A DNA stretch of 64,000 nt, taken from the NCBI GenBank assembly GCA_029262455.1, contig JAJCZJ010000020.1, positions 186,001 to 250,000 of the forward strand. The letters are read 5' to 3'. Shown here in pieces: positions 32,933 through 42,472 of this stretch. The notes under the pieces are model-generated. The model was not told the DNA's origin. It made no database searches and saw only the letters and a program-made list of their open reading frames with translations. This stretch comes from Deltaproteobacteria bacterium (lineage in GTDB: Bacteria; Desulfobacterota; Binatia; HRBIN30; CADEER01). Both the position numbers and the translations under genes were made by a program. Numbering within the stretch: the stretch's first letter is position 1; the number at the start of each line of letters is the position of its first letter.

Positions 32933-34762
32933 ATGAAGTACAGAATCTTAGTCGTGCTGGCAATTGCGCACGCCTCGATCGCCAGCGCTGAGTTCACTCC
33001 AGTCAGTCTGGACGAGTTCGAGGTCGACGTCGAATGGCGGGTCGCCAAGATCACCTTCGTCGGCAACGATGCGATTCCGGCAGACGACCTTCACGAGGCG
33101 ATCCTGACGAAAAAACGTGCCTGGTACGCGCCCTGGCGAAGCCGCCCAGTCTTCGACGCCGTCACCTTCGAAGCCGACCGGGACCGAATCCTCCGTCTCT
33201 ACGAAAGTCGCGGCTACTACACGACAAAGATCGAGCACGAACTAATCGCCGACCGCGACAATTCCCTGGTCAACGCGACTCTGCGGATCACGGAAGGCCC
33301 CGCCGTTACCGTTCGACAGATCTCGTTGCCCGAGGCGGGGACGAACGGGCAAGGGCAACGGGAAGTGCGTGAACGACTACCGCTCAAGGTTGGCGACGTC
33401 TTCGATGAAGAACTCTACCAGCGAGGCGAAAAGTTCGTGCGCGCATATTATCTGGACAAAGGCTACGCCCACGTCGAAACGAACCGCAGCGCCGCAGTCG
33501 ACCTTGAAGCAGACCTTGCAGATATCGAGTACAGAGCCGAATCCGGCCCGCCGACCTTCTTCGGCGACACCCAGGTCGTCGGCGTCGAAAACGTCGCCCC
33601 CGAGCTCGTCAGTCGCGAGATCCGCTACGACATCGGTGAGCAGTTTTCACTGGAGAAACTCGAAGAAACACGGGCCCGCGTCCTCGCCCTCGAGCTGTTT
33701 CGCTCGGTTCGCATGAAACCGCAGACCGAAGGCACTCCGGCCCAAGTGCCGATCGTGATCGAGGTTGAGGAAGGCGAGCCGCGTGACGTCCGGATCGGCG
33801 CCGGGTTCGGGACCGGTGAAGGGGTGCGTGGCCAGCTGCAGTGGCGCCATCGAAACTGGTTCGGTGGCGGCCGACAACTCCTTCTCTCGATTCGCGCTTC
33901 GCAAATTACCAACGAAGCCGACGCGACATTCATTCAGCCACACCTTTTCTCCTCGCCCGTACATCGTGGAATCATCTCCCTGCAGGTATTCGAGGAAGAT
34001 GAAGCGACCTTCACGCTGTCTGCGATTCGGCTCACGCCCCGTATCGAGCATCAGCTGACACAGACTGTCACCGCGAACATCGGATATCGCATCGAGTACG
34101 GCCGAATGAGCAGCGTAGACGATCCGACCATCAACGGCATCGGTGGGTTTCGACGCGGCGGAGTCCTTTCAGGTCCGACCGGGAGCCTGCTCTGGGATAC
34201 GACGATCAACCCTCTCAATCCTCAGGGCGGGCATGTCGCTGGAGTCGAAATCCTCCAGGCCGGCGAGCTGTGGGGCGGCAAGTTCAATTTCTGGCGTGTG
34301 GTTTTCGATTTTCGCAAGTACCAAGCCATCGGTTGGCAAACTGTCGCCGCCATGCGCCTCCGACTCGGCCTCGCCGACGCCATTGGATCGATTGAGAACT
34401 TGCCGCTGTTCGAACGCTTCTACGCTGGCGGCGAACGCGGCGTGCGCGGCTACGCTCGTCGCCGACTTGGCCCGCTGGGCGACAGCGACCGGCCGCTCGG
34501 CGGACGCAGTCTCTTCGAAGGATCCCTCGAGATGCGCCGCCCGATCTGGGGCGACCTTGGGGGCGCAGTCTTCGTGGACTTTGGCCAGGTTTCCCTTGAC
34601 GCTTTCGATCCACCCGTTTCAGACCTGGAGTACGCGGTCGGTGGCGGCATCACATACAGCACACCCATCGGTCCGCTGCGCCTCGACCTTGGCATTCCAC
34701 TCGAGCCTCCGCCTGGCGACGCTTCGTGGCAGATTCACTTCAGCATCGGACACTTTTTCTAA
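32933..34762 (+). CDS. tamA: Omp85-family outer membrane assembly protein, TamA-like
   Basis: This is a 609-aa protein with a signal peptide (MKYRILVVLAIAHASIASA) if started at the ATG at 32933; the ATG at 32879 would bury the signal. Three POTRA domains occupy ~35-260 (ITFVGNDAIPADDLHEAIL; RITEGPAVTVRQISLPEA; EVEEGEPRDVRIGAGFGTGE at the end). The 16-strand barrel fills the rest, with the conserved FYAGGERGVRGYARRRLGP loop (the VRGF-type L6 motif) and a C-terminal IHFSIGHFF ending in Phe. With TamB, encoded 29 nt downstream, it inserts some outer-membrane proteins and bridges the envelope for lipid movement. Confidence 0.88.
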   Translation: MKYRILVVLAIAHASIASAEFTPVSLDEFEVDVEWRVAKITFVGNDAIPADDLHEAILTKKRAWYAPWRSRPVFDAVTFEADRDRILRLYESRGYYTTKIEHELIADRDNSLVNATLRITEGPAVTVRQISLPEAGTNGQGQREVRERLPLKVGDVFDEELYQRGEKFVRAYYLDKGYAHVETNRSAAVDLEADLADIEYRAESGPPTFFGDTQVVGVENVAPELVSREIRYDIGEQFSLEKLEETRARVLALELFRSVRMKPQTEGTPAQVPIVIEVEEGEPRDVRIGAGFGTGEGVRGQLQWRHRNWFGGGRQLLLSIRASQITNEADATFIQPHLFSSPVHRGIISLQVFEEDEATFTLSAIRLTPRIEHQLTQTVTANIGYRIEYGRMSSVDDPTINGIGGFRRGGVLSGPTGSLLWDTTINPLNPQGGHVAGVEILQAGELWGGKFNFWRVVFDFRKYQAIGWQTVAAMRLRLGLADAIGSIENLPLFERFYAGGERGVRGYARRRLGPLGDSDRPLGGRSLFEGSLEMRRPIWGDLGGAVFVDFGQVSLDAFDPPVSDLEYAVGGGITYSTPIGPLRLDLGIPLEPPPGDASWQIHFSIGHFF

Positions 34763-34791
34763 GAACTCAGCGGACAAGACGGAACTCACTT

Positions 34792-37700
34792 GTGATTCGA
34801 GCGCTTCGAATATTTTTCACCATCGTCATCGTCGGCGTCATTGCGCTCGGCACGGCGGCCTATCTCTATAGTCAAACCGACTCTTTTCGCGATTTCGCTC
34901 TCGACCAGATCGTCGCCGCCACCGATGGAGCCCTCGCCGGCGAGGTGAGCGCAGAAGCCCTCGACGGTTCGATCTGGAGCAGGCTCGTCCTGCGCGGGCT
35001 GACGATTCGTCACGACGGGCACGAGCTGGTGCGTCTACCATCGTTGACCCTGCAGTACTCGCTCGCTTCAATCGTCTCGGGGAGGCTGCGAATCGGACTT
35101 GTCGAACTCGACGGGGTCATCGTCCGCGCCACACAAGACAATGACGGCGAGTGGGATCTCCTCAAGGCGACCGCGACCGCTGAACCATCGCCCGAACCAG
35201 TGGAAGACGAGCAAAGCTCCGGGGGCCTGCCCTTCGCAATCGACATCGCATCGATTCACATCGTCGACGGACTCATTGAGGTAACCCCGTTCTCCCAAGA
35301 CCCGCGACAATTTTCGCTCGGCCGCGTCAACGTCGAAAGCGGACTGGAGATCGACGCCGATCAACTTCGCGCCGAGATTGCTCGACTCAGCACCCAACTC
35401 ACCTCCCGGGATCTGCCACCTGTCGATCTCCAATCGCAACTCACCTACGTCCAGTCCACGGATCGGTCGAGCGTCACTATCGACAAGATCCAGCTCACGA
35501 CCGCCCAATCGAAACTCACCGCCAGCGGTGAGATGTCTGACCTCGACGCGCAGAACTTCGAGGCACGCCTCACCTGGGCCCTGAACGACAAAGAACTCCG
35601 GAGCTGGGTGCCGACCTGGCCGCTCCACGTCAAACTCGACGGCAATGGAAAGGCGCAGGGGAGCTCCGGCACTATCGTCGGAGAGGTCGATCTGACGGCC
35701 GCAAACGCAAGCGCCAAGCTCAACGCTCAGGTCAACAACAGCGGCGCGGAACCGGTATTCGACGCCGCGTTGCGCTTCGAGCGCATCGAGCCTGCCGTGT
35801 TGTTCGCATTGCAAGATTTCGCCGGCTCATTGAGCGGCAACGCCACCGCCAAGGGGACGGGATCGGACACCGCCACAATGGTCGCAGATCTAAAAGTTGA
35901 TGGCAGCGACTTAGCCTACGCGGAGATGAACTTTGGTAACCTCACCGCCGAGGTCGCCCTCCGCGAGGAACGGGCCGACATCCGCGCCAACCTCAGCGCC
36001 AACGGCAGCGCAGCCCTGACCGGCTCGATCCATATCGCCGACAACCGTTACGATCTGGCCCTCGACATCAACGACTTCGACGTCGCCAGCGTGTCTGCCG
36101 ATGCGGCCGCAGCCGGCGGGGCCTTGAACATGACGGCCACAGTCGAAGGAAGTGGAATTTCCCCCGAACAAGCAGATGCCCGCGTCGCCATGGATATCAC
36201 GCCATCGAAAGTCGGGCCGGTCGATATCGACAGCGCCCGCCTGCGCGCCAGTGTCGCCGGGGCCGATGTTCGCATCGCAGAATTGGTCGTCCACGCCAGC
36301 GATAGCACGCTCAATGCGTCGGGTTCGCTGCTCGATCTCACAGCGACACCGCAAGCCGACTTCGACATCGACCTCCGCGTCAGCTCGCTCGGCCCGTGGA
36401 TGGCCCTCGCTGATCAACGCGGTAGTGGAGCCCTGCAACTCGACGCGCAAGTGAAGGGGCCGACGGATCATCTGGGTCTTAGTGCGCGCGCAGACCTGTC
36501 GCAACTCTCGGCGGTTGGCATCAAGGTCGGAGAATCGCAGATTCGTGCCGACCTGGAAGGGATCGGCGCGGCACAACCGACCGGCAACATCCTGTTGAGC
36601 GCCAAGGACCTCGACCTCGGGACTGAACTCTCGACGCTGAATCTGAAAGCAGTCATTCCGCCCGGCGATAAGCCGATGGCCGACATCGATCTCGACGCGA
36701 CAACCAAAGACGGCTTAGACCAATCTCTTCGTGCTCGAGTCGAATTCGACGATCCGCGTTTGCTCGTCGAGGTGAAGGACCTCTCGCTCGGGACGCCACG
36801 CGGAAAATGGCAATTGGCGGCGCCGGCGCGCGTCGTCCGCGATGGACAGAAGATCCAGGTCGAGGATATGCGCTTGAGCAGCGCAGAGCAGCGCTTGGTC
36901 GCCGGCGGCGCTCTCAGCAACGACATCAGCGACGTGCTGCGGATTCGAATCGACAACGTGTCGCTGGAATCATTCGCCGATCTGGCGAGTGATTCGGTTG
37001 AAGAACTCGCCGGCATGCTAGAAGCCGAGGTCGAGATCAGGGGACCGCTCGATGCCATCAAACCCTCCGGCACGGTGCGCCTGAGCAGCGGTCGCGCGAA
37101 ACTTCTGGCTACCGGAACCACCATCGAGGACATCGAATTCGACACGGTGATGACGCCGGAGAGCGTCGAGGTTCGACGACTATCGGCAAAGTCTGGGGAA
37201 GGCACGATCGAAGCCACTGCGGTCATCGCGCTCGCCGACTACCAGCCCGACGGCATCGAAGCAAAAGTCACGGCCAAGCAGTGGCCGGCGATCGATTCGA
37301 ATCGGTACAAGGCCGTCGTCGACGCCGACATCAACGCCAGCGGATCGCTCGATGCCCCCGCGGTCGGCGGTGAGATCAGCATCTACGACGCCAATCTGCG
37401 CCCCGATCTAGATCTCCCGGGCAACAGCGGGCCGCCGCCGCGCGACAAGACCATCGTCGTCGTGCAAGAGGAGCGCGAGCGAGAGAAGGCGGCACTTGCG
37501 GCCGATGCCAGCCCTGTCGAGGACGAGACGGAGAACTCCGAGGCATTCATCAACACGACAATCGACATGAACGTCAAAGTCGGCCCGAACGTATGGGTGA
37601 AGAACGACGACACCTCAGTCGAACTCGCCGGGGAAGTTCGCGTGAGTAAGAAGTCCGGCAATGAAGACGTGCGCCTCGTCGGCGACGTAGACATCGTGCG

Positions 37701-38259
37701 CGGCTGGATCCTCCTTTACGGTCGTCGATTCGAGCCGCGCAACAGCACGATTCGCTTTACAGGCGGCCAGGAGATCGACCCAACGCTCGACATTCAACTG
37801 GTTACACGGACCAGAGAATACACTGTCACGACAGTCGTGGGAGGTACCGCCGCAGAGCCTGCGTTGAGCTTCGAGAGCGACCCGCGCCTAGAGGAAGCCG
37901 ACGTGCTGGCGGTGATCATGTTCGGGAAACCGGTCAGCGACCTCGGCGGCGGCGAGCAGGTGGCTCTCGAGCAGCAGGCGGCAGAATTCGCGTCCGGCTA
38001 CCTCGCGAGCCAGGTAGGACAACAACTTGGTGATGCCTTTGGCTTCCAAATATCCGAACTCGACGTCATTGGCGGTCGCGTCGGCGTCGGGCGGTATCTG
38101 ACGCCCAAGACCTACGTCTCGATCGTCCAGGATATCGCCGGCAAAGCCGCCCGTGAAATCCGCGTCGACTACTACTTCAACCGCAGCTGGACCGCCCGCA
38201 CTCAATCTGACTCGGAGGGAGAAAGTGGTGTCGATCTCTTCTGGCAGAAAAAGTACTGA
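34792..38259 (+). CDS. tamB: Translocation and assembly module inner-membrane subunit TamB
   Basis: This is an AsmA-like/TamB protein anchored in the inner membrane and spanning the periplasm as a beta-taco groove that carries lipids, working with TamA. I place the start at the GTG at 34792 (1155 aa), 29 nt after the tamA stop, because it begins directly before the single TM helix (ALRIFFTIVIVGVIALGTAA). The long middle part is made of repeated amphipathic strands. The C-terminal DUF490 block is clear: VRGWILLYGRRFEPRNSTIR, EADVLAVIMFGKPVSDL, and VGRYLTPKTYVSIVQD, ending GVDLFWQKKY. It is shorter than E. coli TamB (1259). Confidence 0.9.
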   Translation: MIRALRIFFTIVIVGVIALGTAAYLYSQTDSFRDFALDQIVAATDGALAGEVSAEALDGSIWSRLVLRGLTIRHDGHELVRLPSLTLQYSLASIVSGRLRIGLVELDGVIVRATQDNDGEWDLLKATATAEPSPEPVEDEQSSGGLPFAIDIASIHIVDGLIEVTPFSQDPRQFSLGRVNVESGLEIDADQLRAEIARLSTQLTSRDLPPVDLQSQLTYVQSTDRSSVTIDKIQLTTAQSKLTASGEMSDLDAQNFEARLTWALNDKELRSWVPTWPLHVKLDGNGKAQGSSGTIVGEVDLTAANASAKLNAQVNNSGAEPVFDAALRFERIEPAVLFALQDFAGSLSGNATAKGTGSDTATMVADLKVDGSDLAYAEMNFGNLTAEVALREERADIRANLSANGSAALTGSIHIADNRYDLALDINDFDVASVSADAAAAGGALNMTATVEGSGISPEQADARVAMDITPSKVGPVDIDSARLRASVAGADVRIAELVVHASDSTLNASGSLLDLTATPQADFDIDLRVSSLGPWMALADQRGSGALQLDAQVKGPTDHLGLSARADLSQLSAVGIKVGESQIRADLEGIGAAQPTGNILLSAKDLDLGTELSTLNLKAVIPPGDKPMADIDLDATTKDGLDQSLRARVEFDDPRLLVEVKDLSLGTPRGKWQLAAPARVVRDGQKIQVEDMRLSSAEQRLVAGGALSNDISDVLRIRIDNVSLESFADLASDSVEELAGMLEAEVEIRGPLDAIKPSGTVRLSSGRAKLLATGTTIEDIEFDTVMTPESVEVRRLSAKSGEGTIEATAVIALADYQPDGIEAKVTAKQWPAIDSNRYKAVVDADINASGSLDAPAVGGEISIYDANLRPDLDLPGNSGPPPRDKTIVVVQEEREREKAALAADASPVEDETENSEAFINTTIDMNVKVGPNVWVKNDDTSVELAGEVRVSKKSGNEDVRLVGDVDIVRGWILLYGRRFEPRNSTIRFTGGQEIDPTLDIQLVTRTREYTVTTVVGGTAAEPALSFESDPRLEEADVLAVIMFGKPVSDLGGGEQVALEQQAAEFASGYLASQVGQQLGDAFGFQISELDVIGGRVGVGRYLTPKTYVSIVQDIAGKAAREIRVDYYFNRSWTARTQSDSEGESGVDLFWQKKY

Positions 38260-38295
38260 CCCGATGCTGACACGCGTACATATCAGTTGTCGGCG

Positions 38296-38829
38296 CTACG
38301 GTTTTCTCCATGCATAGCTTCCGGAACCGTCGAGTACACCAACGTGAGCTCCGCCGGCGCCCTGCATCAAGGCAACGCGTTCGCGCCCCTCGGAGTCCGA
38401 CAAGATGAGCGCCGGACCCTGATCAATGGCTGTGAGCATGGCTCGGGTGCGACCACGATTGTCGCGCATGGCCAGAGTCGGTCCGGCGCTGTCGACGTTG
38501 AGAGTCGTACCGACCTGAGACGACTCTCCGTACAGAGCGAGTCCCGGCCCACTCCGATCGACGCTCAACACGGCACGCGGTCGCCCCTCTTCGTCGAGCA
38601 GACTCACGCCGGCACGGGCATTGATCAGAATGCGCAGCTTGCCCCGATCGTCGTGCAGGTGAATCGACTTGGCGACAACCGTATCCGGAGGGACGGGCTT
38701 GTCGGTTAGAGCGAGAGTGACCAACGCGGCGACCAACACGAGCAACGCGTTTGATCGACGTCTCGTGCGGCAGAGCGATCGTTCGAGTTGGGCGAGGCGG
38801 TGTTCGACTGAGTTGTCCGACAGTTGCAT
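38296..38829 (-). CDS. Membrane-anchored protein with short Gly/Asp beta-strand repeats
   Basis: This is a 178-aa protein from the ATG at 38829, preceded by AGGAGAT; longer forms would read into the palindromic repeat upstream. One TM helix (NALLVLVAALVTLALT) is followed by about five units of ~22 residues with the pattern GxxLxLxDxxGRxRAxL (KSIHLHDDRGKLRILI; VSLLDEEGRPRAVLSV; TLAMRDNRGRTRAML; ALILSDSEGRERVAL). Similar repeats occur in uncharacterised proteins of several bacterial phyla and probably build a small beta-solenoid. It is convergent with tamB (36-bp gap). Confidence 0.65.
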   Translation of the reverse strand: MQLSDNSVEHRLAQLERSLCRTRRRSNALLVLVAALVTLALTDKPVPPDTVVAKSIHLHDDRGKLRILINARAGVSLLDEEGRPRAVLSVDRSGPGLALYGESSQVGTTLNVDSAGPTLAMRDNRGRTRAMLTAIDQGPALILSDSEGRERVALMQGAGGAHVGVLDGSGSYAWRKP

Positions 38830-38939
38830 CGCTATCTCCTGGTTTTCGGATGAGTTCTTGGCCACGGGGAGAACGGATGAACCTAGCCCGGCCGCTGGCC
38901 GGAACCAAACCTTCTCGCGAGTGCCGAAGCGCTTTTTCA

Positions 38940-39033
38940 AACCGCAGATAAACGCCGATGAACGCTGAGAACCTTCGCTACTCCAGTTTGGGCGTTGCCC
39001 GCGGTCTGCGTTGATCGGCGTGCATCTGCGGTT
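38940..39033. repeat. Imperfect inverted repeat (REP-like palindromic element, 26-nt arms)
   Basis: The left arm 38940-38965 (AACCGCAGATAAACGCCGAT then GAACGC) and the right arm 39008-39033 are inverted copies with 3 mismatches in 26, separated by 42 nt. The CCGCAGAT-xACGCxGATxAACGC word belongs to a dispersed palindrome I know from intergenic regions of several environmental bacterial phyla. It ends 1 nt before the stop codon of the sterol-desaturase gene and lies in the 5' region of the gene at 38296-38829. Confidence 0.7.
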
Positions 39034-39034
39034 T

Positions 39035-40033
39035 CTATTCTTGCAACCTCGAACCGTCGCCCCCGCGCGGCGCGCTCGAAAAACTTTGAGCCGGGATCCG
39101 ATCACGGATTCGTTCCCAGCGAAACGGAGACATGATCTGGGCCCACCAGGTCATCGGAAACGTCGGAAGGTCCGCAATGCCAATTTCTATCGGCGGCTTG
39201 CGATCGGTCGGCAAGAAGCGGGTGCCAAACACCGTATCCCACACACTAACCGTCTGGCCGTAGTTGTGGTCCGCCTCTTCGAGAGTTTTGGAGTGATGCC
39301 AGCGGTGCAGCTCGGCCATGCTGAAGAAGTAGTTCAGTGGCCCAAGACGCAGTTGAAGATTGGCGTGCTGGAAGATGCCGTGCACGGCAGTGACCAGAGT
39401 AAATAGAGCCAACACATCGACTCCGCACCCCAGCAACACCAGCAGTCCGTAAGACGGAACGAACGTCAGCAGTGTATCAATCGGGTGAAAGCGGCCCGCG
39501 TTCAGCCAATACAGGCGCGGCGCGCTGTGGTGAGTGGCGTGAAAGCGCCAGAGCCCTTCCCACTCGTGCTCCCAACGGTGAACCCAATAGCCAGGCAGCT
39601 CACCAACGACGAGCGCAAGCACCACCTGGCCAAGCAGTGGCCATTGGCTCGGCCACAAGCCAAACCCGATGCGCCGCGATAGCCACCCGCCAACCAACAC
39701 ACCGACCGCCAGCACCAGGGGGGTCGAGAGCGTCACTAACAATCCAATCGTAATACTGTGCGCCGCATCAACCCCAACGTCGTCGTGCGGTTTGTTCCAG
39801 CTGCGGTGGTAGGGATAGACGTGCTCGAGAATCGCGACCACAGCGAACGCTGTGAGCTGCGGAAACAGGATTGCTACCGGTTCTGAGGTGCCGCTGCCGA
39901 TCAGATAGATCGACCACGCCACGGCTGCAGTCATCACAATCGGAAACACCGTCCACTGAAAGACGATCGGCGCAACACGCCCGTGGCTCACTGCGCTACC
40001 CACCTTCCCACTGGTTTCTTCTTCGACCATCAA
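39035..40033 (-). CDS. Sterol desaturase/fatty acid hydroxylase superfamily protein
   Basis: This is a 332-aa integral membrane di-iron enzyme with about six hydrophobic segments. The eight-His metal signature is present: HRWEHEW (HxxxH), FHATHHS (HxxHH), a lone HANLQLRLG, and ELHRWHHSK (HxxHH) toward the C-terminus. Family members hydroxylate or desaturate sterols, fatty acids, carotenoids or ether lipids using O2. The substrate cannot be named here; lipid oxidation genes elsewhere in the window make a lipid plausible. The stop codon abuts the palindromic repeat at 38940-39033. It is divergent from the nucleoside hydrolase. Confidence 0.92.
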   Translation of the reverse strand: MMVEEETSGKVGSAVSHGRVAPIVFQWTVFPIVMTAAVAWSIYLIGSGTSEPVAILFPQLTAFAVVAILEHVYPYHRSWNKPHDDVGVDAAHSITIGLLVTLSTPLVLAVGVLVGGWLSRRIGFGLWPSQWPLLGQVVLALVVGELPGYWVHRWEHEWEGLWRFHATHHSAPRLYWLNAGRFHPIDTLLTFVPSYGLLVLLGCGVDVLALFTLVTAVHGIFQHANLQLRLGPLNYFFSMAELHRWHHSKTLEEADHNYGQTVSVWDTVFGTRFLPTDRKPPIEIGIADLPTFPMTWWAQIMSPFRWERIRDRIPAQSFSSAPRGGDGSRLQE

Positions 40034-40183
40034 GTACCTAGCTCCAAGAAGACGGAGAATGGCAGGTTGCCAGTGAAAGAATCAACGCTTCGCCAACCCT
40101 CGTTCGTTCAACGGCTGAACCCGGCCCCCGGGCAAGCGCTTTCACCGACCAGCTCGACGCGCTACTACAGTGGGCAACCGGCC

Positions 40184-41173
40184 ATGAGAATTGTCATCGA
40201 TACCGACCCGGCCATGGGATCACTCGGGGGCGACCCCGAGGACAGCTTCGCCATCATCCTCGCACTCAACTCCCCAGAGCTCCGGGTCGACGGGATTACG
40301 GTCGTGCAAGGGAACGTTCCGGCCGAACACGGCTACGCCAACACCCTGTACCTGCTCTCGCTGATCGGGCGCGGCGATGTCCCCGTGCACCGCGGTGTCT
40401 GCGAGCCTCTCAACTCAGCACGCAGCGACCAACGGGCTTGGCTTGCACAGCGCGGATCTTTGCCGAGGATCGCCCCTGACGCCGAGCCGGCGCACGGCGA
40501 TCCGCACGCAGTCGACTTTCTCATCCAGACGATCCTCGACAATCCCAACGAGATCACTCTCGTGGCGATAGGCCCACTCTCGAATATCGCCATGGCAATC
40601 CAACGCGAACCGACGATCATCACCAAGGTCGCCGGGATCGTCGCGATGGGCGGCAACGCAACCGTCCCAGGCAACATCACTCCGCTTGCCGAATTCAACT
40701 TCTGGGCCGACCCGGAAGCCGCTTCCGTCGTCTTCGAGTCAGGAGCCAGAATCACCATGGTCGGGCTCGACGTGTGCGAGCAAACACATCTGCAAGAGGA
40801 TTCCATCCGCGCCCTACAGGTGAGTCCGCACCAACTGGCCAAGTTCGTCGGTGACGCAGTGGCACCGTTCATCGATCTACGACGAACGTTGTTGGACTCA
40901 CCCGATCTTCATCTCTACGACTCGCTCGCGGTGGCGGCGGCGTTCCGCCCCGAGTTGCTGGAGACGAAACCGGCGTTCGTAGCCATTGAGACCGAAGGTC
41001 GTCGCACCCAGGGTGCGACGGTTGCCTACCTGGACCCGATCACGCGCTTATGGGAGACCAGTGAACCGAACACAGACGTCGCCCTCGCAGTCGACACAGA
41101 CGCATTCGAGCGGCTGTTTAAGGAACGAGTGATCGACGCTCTGCTAGCAGATAGCCACCGAACACCAGAATAA
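40184..41173 (+). CDS. Nucleoside hydrolase (IunH/Rih family)
   Basis: This is a 329-aa Ca2+-dependent N-glycosidase that splits nucleosides to base and ribose. The ATG at 40184 begins MRIVIDTDPAMG, the first beta-strand with the Ca2+-binding DTDP; in-frame starts further upstream (39983, 40079) add unrelated sequence. The second Asp pair is displaced by a short insertion (GGDPEDSFAI instead of DTDPGxDDA), a known variant. Other blocks are VVQGNVPAEHGYAN, LVAIGPLSNIAMAIQ, VAMGGNATVPGN, AEFNFWADPEAA and the active-site YDSLAVAAAF. There is no signal peptide. With ppnP it would feed nucleoside salvage. Confidence 0.9.
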   Translation: MRIVIDTDPAMGSLGGDPEDSFAIILALNSPELRVDGITVVQGNVPAEHGYANTLYLLSLIGRGDVPVHRGVCEPLNSARSDQRAWLAQRGSLPRIAPDAEPAHGDPHAVDFLIQTILDNPNEITLVAIGPLSNIAMAIQREPTIITKVAGIVAMGGNATVPGNITPLAEFNFWADPEAASVVFESGARITMVGLDVCEQTHLQEDSIRALQVSPHQLAKFVGDAVAPFIDLRRTLLDSPDLHLYDSLAVAAAFRPELLETKPAFVAIETEGRRTQGATVAYLDPITRLWETSEPNTDVALAVDTDAFERLFKERVIDALLADSHRTPE

Positions 41174-41305
41174 GCGGGGTCGACTCATTCCGCGGCGAGA
41201 GCCTCGCGACGATATTCGCAGTTCAGACAGCGTGCATCGCTCGATTGAACTTGTCGCTCGACGTCGATTTCTCCTGTTAGCGCGACGCCGAAGCGGCTAG
41301 AACAG

Positions 41306-42472
41306 CTACGATGTCGCGCCAGACTCCGCGCAGGGAATCGCGCGTCGCAGAGGCCCTGCAACAACTCTCGCAGCGAGCGCATGCCCCTCGGCGGTCCAGT
41401 GGGTGTCGTTCATGTACAAGCAACGCTCGTCAGCGAGAAAGGCTGGAAGCAGATCAATCACGGGCAATCCTTCTCTGTCGAACGCCTCACGGAGATATCG
41501 CTGCGGCATCTGGAAGTCGAATTCTCGAGCCCGCTTTCGTCTTACCACTCTCTTTTGGAGATCCCGGTTGATCTGATTCTCGTCAGGGAGCAATACGATG
41601 ATGGGTTGCTCGCCAGCTGGACTGAGTTCTTTGATCCGGAGCATCTGGTCAATGCTGCTGTAGGACCTGTTCTTCTGAATATCGAGGTCGGCTAGGTGGA
41701 CTTCGACACGCTTCTTTTGGATGCGGAGATACCCCGTCGGGAACGTGTGGCAGTTCGCGCGCTTCGCACTGAAGTTGGCAGGCGATTTCAAGAACGCCAG
41801 GCGCGCGAGATTGAAACGCTCGGTCAGCCAAACCTTCGCCCCGATCTTGGAAGATCTCGCAGCTTTTAGGCTGATCCGACGGCCCTGCATCGCCGTTCTC
41901 AGCCCTATTTCATTGGTCACTCGGTCGTGAGCGTCGTTACCAACGAAGAATCCGACGAGCACCAGATCAGGCTCGTAGTGCCGCCCATAGTGCTCGTAGT
42001 ACTGGGCGTACTGAAATGGCTTCCATCCTCCAACCGCCGTGTTGACCACCTCGATGTGAGGACTACACTCCTGCTTGAGGATTTCTTCCAACAGCTGAGG
42101 GTAGGCTTCTTCCTGGCGCACATTCGCGCCGACGGTGAAGGAATCGCCCAGAATCAGAATGCGAAAAACTCCTTCCGGTTTCTCGATCGAAACCTCGTCG
42201 TCGCGGTGACCTTGCGAATTCGAACGTGCTGGGATGCCGCCCTGGAAGTGACCAAGACTGTTCGGCCGCAACCGGTATCCCAATAGCGGGTCGGCCTCGA
42301 AGTACATGTTGCGCTCGATCGAGTGCGGAATCGGGGAAAATAGCGAGAGCCCGATCTCCAGCAAGGCCACGGTGGCGACAGCGCTCAGAAGCGGAAGTGC
42401 CAGCAGGACGCAACGAGTTCGAGGCGTCGCTCGATGGGTTCCCTCGCCAAGGGAACTACTCGACATAGCCAA
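41306..42472 (-). CDS. SGNH/GDSL hydrolase-like protein, membrane-anchored, coupled to a phosphatase-fold gene
   Basis: This is a 388-aa protein. An N-terminal anchor (CVLLALPLLSAVATVALLEIGLSLF) precedes GYRLRPNSLGHF and the SGNH blocks ILILGDSFTVG, NTAVGGWKPFQ, FFVGNDAHD and DTHWTAEGH. The layout is that of AlgX/DltD-like and O-acylation-related SGNH proteins of the envelope. Its start codon lies inside the end of the upstream gene (17-nt overlap, or 11 nt if the second ATG at 42466 is used), so the two are translated together. It is a paralogue of the protein at 15131-16138, with about the same order of parts. Confidence 0.85.
   Translation of the reverse strand: MAMSSSSLGEGTHRATPRTRCVLLALPLLSAVATVALLEIGLSLFSPIPHSIERNMYFEADPLLGYRLRPNSLGHFQGGIPARSNSQGHRDDEVSIEKPEGVFRILILGDSFTVGANVRQEEAYPQLLEEILKQECSPHIEVVNTAVGGWKPFQYAQYYEHYGRHYEPDLVLVGFFVGNDAHDRVTNEIGLRTAMQGRRISLKAARSSKIGAKVWLTERFNLARLAFLKSPANFSAKRANCHTFPTGYLRIQKKRVEVHLADLDIQKNRSYSSIDQMLRIKELSPAGEQPIIVLLPDENQINRDLQKRVVRRKRAREFDFQMPQRYLREAFDREGLPVIDLLPAFLADERCLYMNDTHWTAEGHALAARVVAGPLRRAIPCAESGATS

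Noticed and set aside
32601-32963. A 120-residue minus-strand frame with nine Cys in the region before tamA.
   Set aside because: No recognisable family, start codon lies inside the tamA signal-peptide region on the other strand, and composition looks like random high-GC coding.
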